A DNA stretch of 64,000 nucleotides from Phallusia mammillata (lineage: Eukaryota > Chordata > Ascidiacea > Phlebobranchia > Ascidiidae): contig QLIY01000427.1 in NCBI GenBank assembly GCA_003260075.1, positions 1 through 64,000 on the forward strand. Direction: 5' to 3'. Below the pieces are notes generated by a model that saw only the letters and a list, made by a program, of their open reading frames with translations, did not search any database and was not told the DNA's origin. The translations under genes were made by a program, and so were the position numbers. Positions 61,000 to 64,000 of this stretch are shown piece by piece. The stretch's first letter is position 1. Every line of letters begins with the position of its first letter.

Positions 61000-61195
61000 C
61001 AGAGTTGTGAGTAAACTACCCTGAAACCGGCCGAACCCTTTTTTTACAACAAAGCCCGAATTAGGCCAGAATGTTGACGAACCTGCAACATAAATAAGCC
61101 TAACTGTAAAGTCAGGCCCGAATCAAGCCCATTTTGTTTTAACTTAGGTTCGAACCTAAACCCGATCCAAAAAGCCCGACCCATTTGCAACTCTG
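61000..61195. mobile_element. Possible degenerate inverted-terminal element
   Basis: The left edge CAGAGTTGTGAG is mirrored on the right (CATTTGCAACTCTG), and both ends continue into GCCCGAA/GGCCCGA-type text. CAGAGTTG termini would fit a hAT-like element, but the 8 bp on either side do not match. Ends and identity are uncertain. Confidence 0.3.
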
Positions 61196-61817
61196 CATGG
61201 GCTGACAAAGTTCATACCGCACACGTAATTTTATACACAACGCCCAGGTTAAAAGTCCTGGTTTAGAGAACATATTTGTGAATGGGCATAACCACGGCGC
61301 CTGCGCTCTTTTGCGCGTCGCGGAAGTCTCCACCTCAAGTTCTCAACACACTAACACATTTCAAACGAAAGGTGAGCCAGCAGGTTATGCCCGCATATTC
61401 AAAGTAACTTATTTCTCAGCAAATGTTATTCGAGAATGCAGATCGGTCAAGTCGCCACTTGACAAAGAAACACGCGCCCAAAAACAATTCCCGCGACTTT
61501 TAAACTCCCACCTTCCATTGGTGAAAGAAGCCGGCGGGCGGGGTACCTTTCAAGACAGCGTGACGAGTTAGGGCGGCATCTGGGTACATGGGGTTAAACA
61601 AAAATGTCCGCAATCCTAAATAGGAAACGCATTTCAAGTGTGCGTTAATACTGTGACGTTTGGCAAAGCATTTGTACACGGCAGGGGTGCGTTTATTTTT
61701 GAACTGGGGAGTTTGTATTGGTGTGTCAGGCGCAAGGGGTGGTTCCCTGCGACGCCGACCTGTCCGGGTGTTACTTGCGCTTATTTGGAGCTTTCCAGAA
61801 AATGTGAAGCCTGGTTG
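61196..61817. other. No recognisable gene
   Basis: Moderate-GC sequence with overlapping frames of about 100 codons on both strands and no motif. Confidence 0.45.
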
Positions 61818-62515
61818 GGAAAAAATATACACTTAAAATTCCAGTTTGGGACAGAACTTAACAATAGGCTAACAATCGTCATGCCTAATCAGAAACTAGC
61901 CCCTAACGCAGTTTCTCAATTGGCATCCGAAACACCTTTTTTGGACGGTTTGTTTGTTTTGTCTCATGAGCAAATGTACAAAAATGTCTCAACACAGTTT
62001 TGTTTCCAAGTACACTTTATGCTTTTGCTTTTGTTGAAAATAGTAACTGGTCAACGCCTCACCGGGGCCAATGACACCAACTTCTGAAAAAAAAGTTGGT
62101 GAAAAATATACAGTAAAAATTTCTGGTGGAACCGCACTTAACAATAAAGTACCAAGCGCAATGGCGGATCAGAAACTACCCCAAAACGTACTTTCTCAAT
62201 TAGCAGTTGAAAAGAGACTATCAACCAAGAAAACCTAATTTGGCAGTTTTAAGGGTTGCTTTGGCTAATATTCAAAACAATAGGGTCCCAATATAAAAGT
62301 AGCCAATAAGCTGGAGACTTTAAGGTCGAAACACTTAATGTACAGTATATACGGTTAATAATATGGTCACAAATGTAAAACATCGGCCCAAATTAATTTT
62401 TGTAATAACCTGTTTAGATTTAGAGCTAAACTAATTTCTTTTGTGAGAATTGGTTATGTTTATAAGCCTTCTGAACGCCTTACTGGGGTCAATAACCCCA
62501 ACTTGAAAAGTACAA
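61818..62515 (+). repeat. Diverged tandem duplication, two units
   Basis: The unit starting at AAAAATATAC (61821) reappears at 62102. Shared landmarks in order are ACTTAACAATA, AATCAGAAACTA/GATCAGAAACTA, TTTCTCAATTGGCA/TTTCTCAATTAGCA, and AACGCCTCACCGGGGCCAAT (62053) against AACGCCTTACTGGGGTCAAT (62474). Unit 1 is about 280 bp and unit 2 about 420 bp, the latter with an AT-rich insertion. Identity is clearly below that of the gap-flanking pairs, so this is an old, real duplication. Confidence 0.75.
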
Positions 62516-64000
62516 TAAAATATCTTACATGCCTGCCGTGCAACGTCACAGCGCCGATTGAAATTCTTCGATGATGCGACGATTGCAATGACGGCTCAGA
62601 TTTCAAGTGTACGGTTGCGCGCGAAACATTGCCAGGGTGTCGCGTTTCGCGCGGGTCTGAAATGATGCGGTAACGAGCGACATCGCGTGACAGAAGGTCG
62701 TTTAGTTGGCAAGTTTCGGCAAATACTTTTAAGATCGGATTTCAATGCGCTATTTGGTAGGTTAAGTTGTCCAAACATGTTCGTTCAGGCCCTAATGTGG
62801 AAGTAAACAAGGTTTTGCAAGCGCAGTGTGACGCATAGACAACGCATTTAAACGGACAAACAGCTTCATATCGTGGTAAATTACAGATCGACGAAATGAT
62901 TTACGACTTACAACCGAAATTAAAGTTGTTTTGAGCGTTTTTTTTTTTTTGTATCTTGGCCAAACTGAAACGCTTTTTACAGGGCTAACGTATTCGGTTT
63001 TGAATATTGTGTTGTTGCCTATTGCATATATCTCATTCGAAGGGTCTCAAGGTATTTTGTTTTTTGTTGCATAGTAAACACGAGACAATTCCAACTTTTA
63101 CCTTCATAAATGATTAAATGCACGGCTAACATAAACTGTCAAAAGGAGCTTGTCATGGATCGTAGGGAAAGGTCCACCTAGCATAGACAGAACTTTCACA
63201 ACAGAGATAGAGATTTTACTCACAACGACACGACACACATGCCATCCAGGTCAAACACGTCACGATCGGCGGGATTGCATTGCGCAACGAACGAAATACG
63301 TCATCACATGACGTCACAAACGCACAGCAGACGCAAAAGGAAAAGGCACCGGCTCGAGAGGAAAATTGGCTGGTTAGTATAATTTCAAGAAGAAAAACAG
63401 GCGTAAGTGAGGATATTTTTTCTTCTGTTGATTCATGTGTATTGGTATTGATGGAAATAGAGTTTTGAGTTAGATATTTATAATTTAGTATTATACAAAA
63501 ACGGGCAATTGTGGCGTTCCAAGTGGGTAAAACAATACTTTGCTTGGTGAGTGTCCATACGACTGGCAAGTTAGTGTAGGTCAAATTCAAATGAAGTACT
63601 AGTACAGCGTCCAAATGCAATGTACAAGTTCCAGTACAAGTTCCAGTACAAGTACGACTACAGAAGTGGTAATAAATATGAAGTAAGTCCAAGCACGTGG
63701 GTTAGTATGTATAACTTATGTAAAAAAAGTTCGATGTATAAATTATGTACTATCGTTTATCAGTAATTCATGGTAACCTAGGGCTTCAAAAAGAACCTTA
63801 GGGCAGTAGGCAAATTGGTAATACTGGCAGGTGTAGCATAAAAGCAACGCAGTTAACCTTTATGGCACCAAAGTCAAACGTATTAACACTGAAATAAGAT
63901 TGGCAGATATGGAAGAAATTTAGAGGTTAAATGGGCTTCTGCATTTTTTCAGCCCTGGAAGTGTAAAAAAAAACTGCAACAGGGCTATAGAATTTCGCGG
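62516..64000. other. No recognisable gene
   Basis: Contains a T-rich tract near 62938, TGACGTCA at 63309-63316 beside TACGTCATCACA, and a 12-bp tandem at 63622. The 158-codon minus frame at 63692-63216 is partly made by that tandem and has no recognisable domain. Confidence 0.45.
63622..63656 (+). repeat. 12-bp tandem repeat GTACAAGTTCCA
   Basis: Two exact copies (63622-63633, 63634-63645) and a partial third beginning GTACAAGTAC. Confidence 0.9.

Noticed and set aside
63200..63290. Minus-strand exon ending at a good GTGAGTAA donor near 63222
   Set aside because: One frame reads protein-like text (DRDVFDLDGMCVVS), but there is no start codon or acceptor before the upstream stop.
63216..63692. 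158-codon minus frame with CTGTCTGT-type repeats
   Set aside because: Part of it is a translated 12-bp tandem; the rest has no recognisable family.

Overview
The window is eukaryotic and metazoan. It carries one recognisable gene, a spliced Wnt ligand of the Wnt5 type on the minus strand at its left end. No bacterial operons, CRISPR arrays or phage genes are visible. The rest is AT-rich non-coding DNA with transposon remnants, a satellite-like block and many assembly scars. Compact introns, including one of 89 bp, beside kilobase introns and a fast-diverging Wnt C-terminus suggest an invertebrate. A tunicate or another divergent lineage would fit, but the species cannot be fixed from the sequence.

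Layout. Positions 1-2280 are a degenerate repeat block, rich in AAACCGGTTT and TTTCGATTTT, whose copies flip orientation at about 863. Positions 3597-9083 hold four certain coding exons of the Wnt gene, read right to left: exon 2 at 9083-8845, exon 3 at 6073-5934, exon 4 at 5844-5692, and the terminal exon at 4064-3597. All junctions have GT/AG sites and matching phases. Joined, they encode 332 residues with all 24 Wnt cysteines and the acylation-site motif. The signal-peptide exon is ambiguous. Two phase-compatible candidates exist, at 12202-12099 (preferred) and 18170-18106, giving a 367 or 354 residue precursor. A short inverted-repeat element sits in the last intron at 4801-5036.

From about 12.3 kb to the right end there is no gene I can name. 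Supported items are a non-autonomous hAT element with an 8-bp target duplication (20129-20460), a tRNA-derived SINE (58758-58940), a diverged tandem duplication (61818-62515), and a textbook CCAAT/TATA promoter-like arrangement leading into a short ATG exon at 30320-30434. There is also a weak coding-like stretch at 42.4-42.7 kb. Seven perfect TGACGTCA palindromes are scattered through the right two thirds.

Data quality matters here. Every long homopolymer of G or C is a C run on the given strand. Eleven of the eighteen are exactly 10 long, and nearly all short ones are flanked by near-identical copies of the same sequence. The simplest reading is that scaffold gaps (N) were written as C, and that contig ends or allelic copies failed to merge. 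Single n characters at 28995 and 45551 sit in the same kind of duplication. Poly-proline or poly-glycine reading frames over these runs are artefacts.

I did not find evidence of an undescribed biological system. The most useful leads are the unresolved first exon of the Wnt gene, the inverted satellite block, the promoter-like site at 30.3 kb and the unmerged-haplotype scars.
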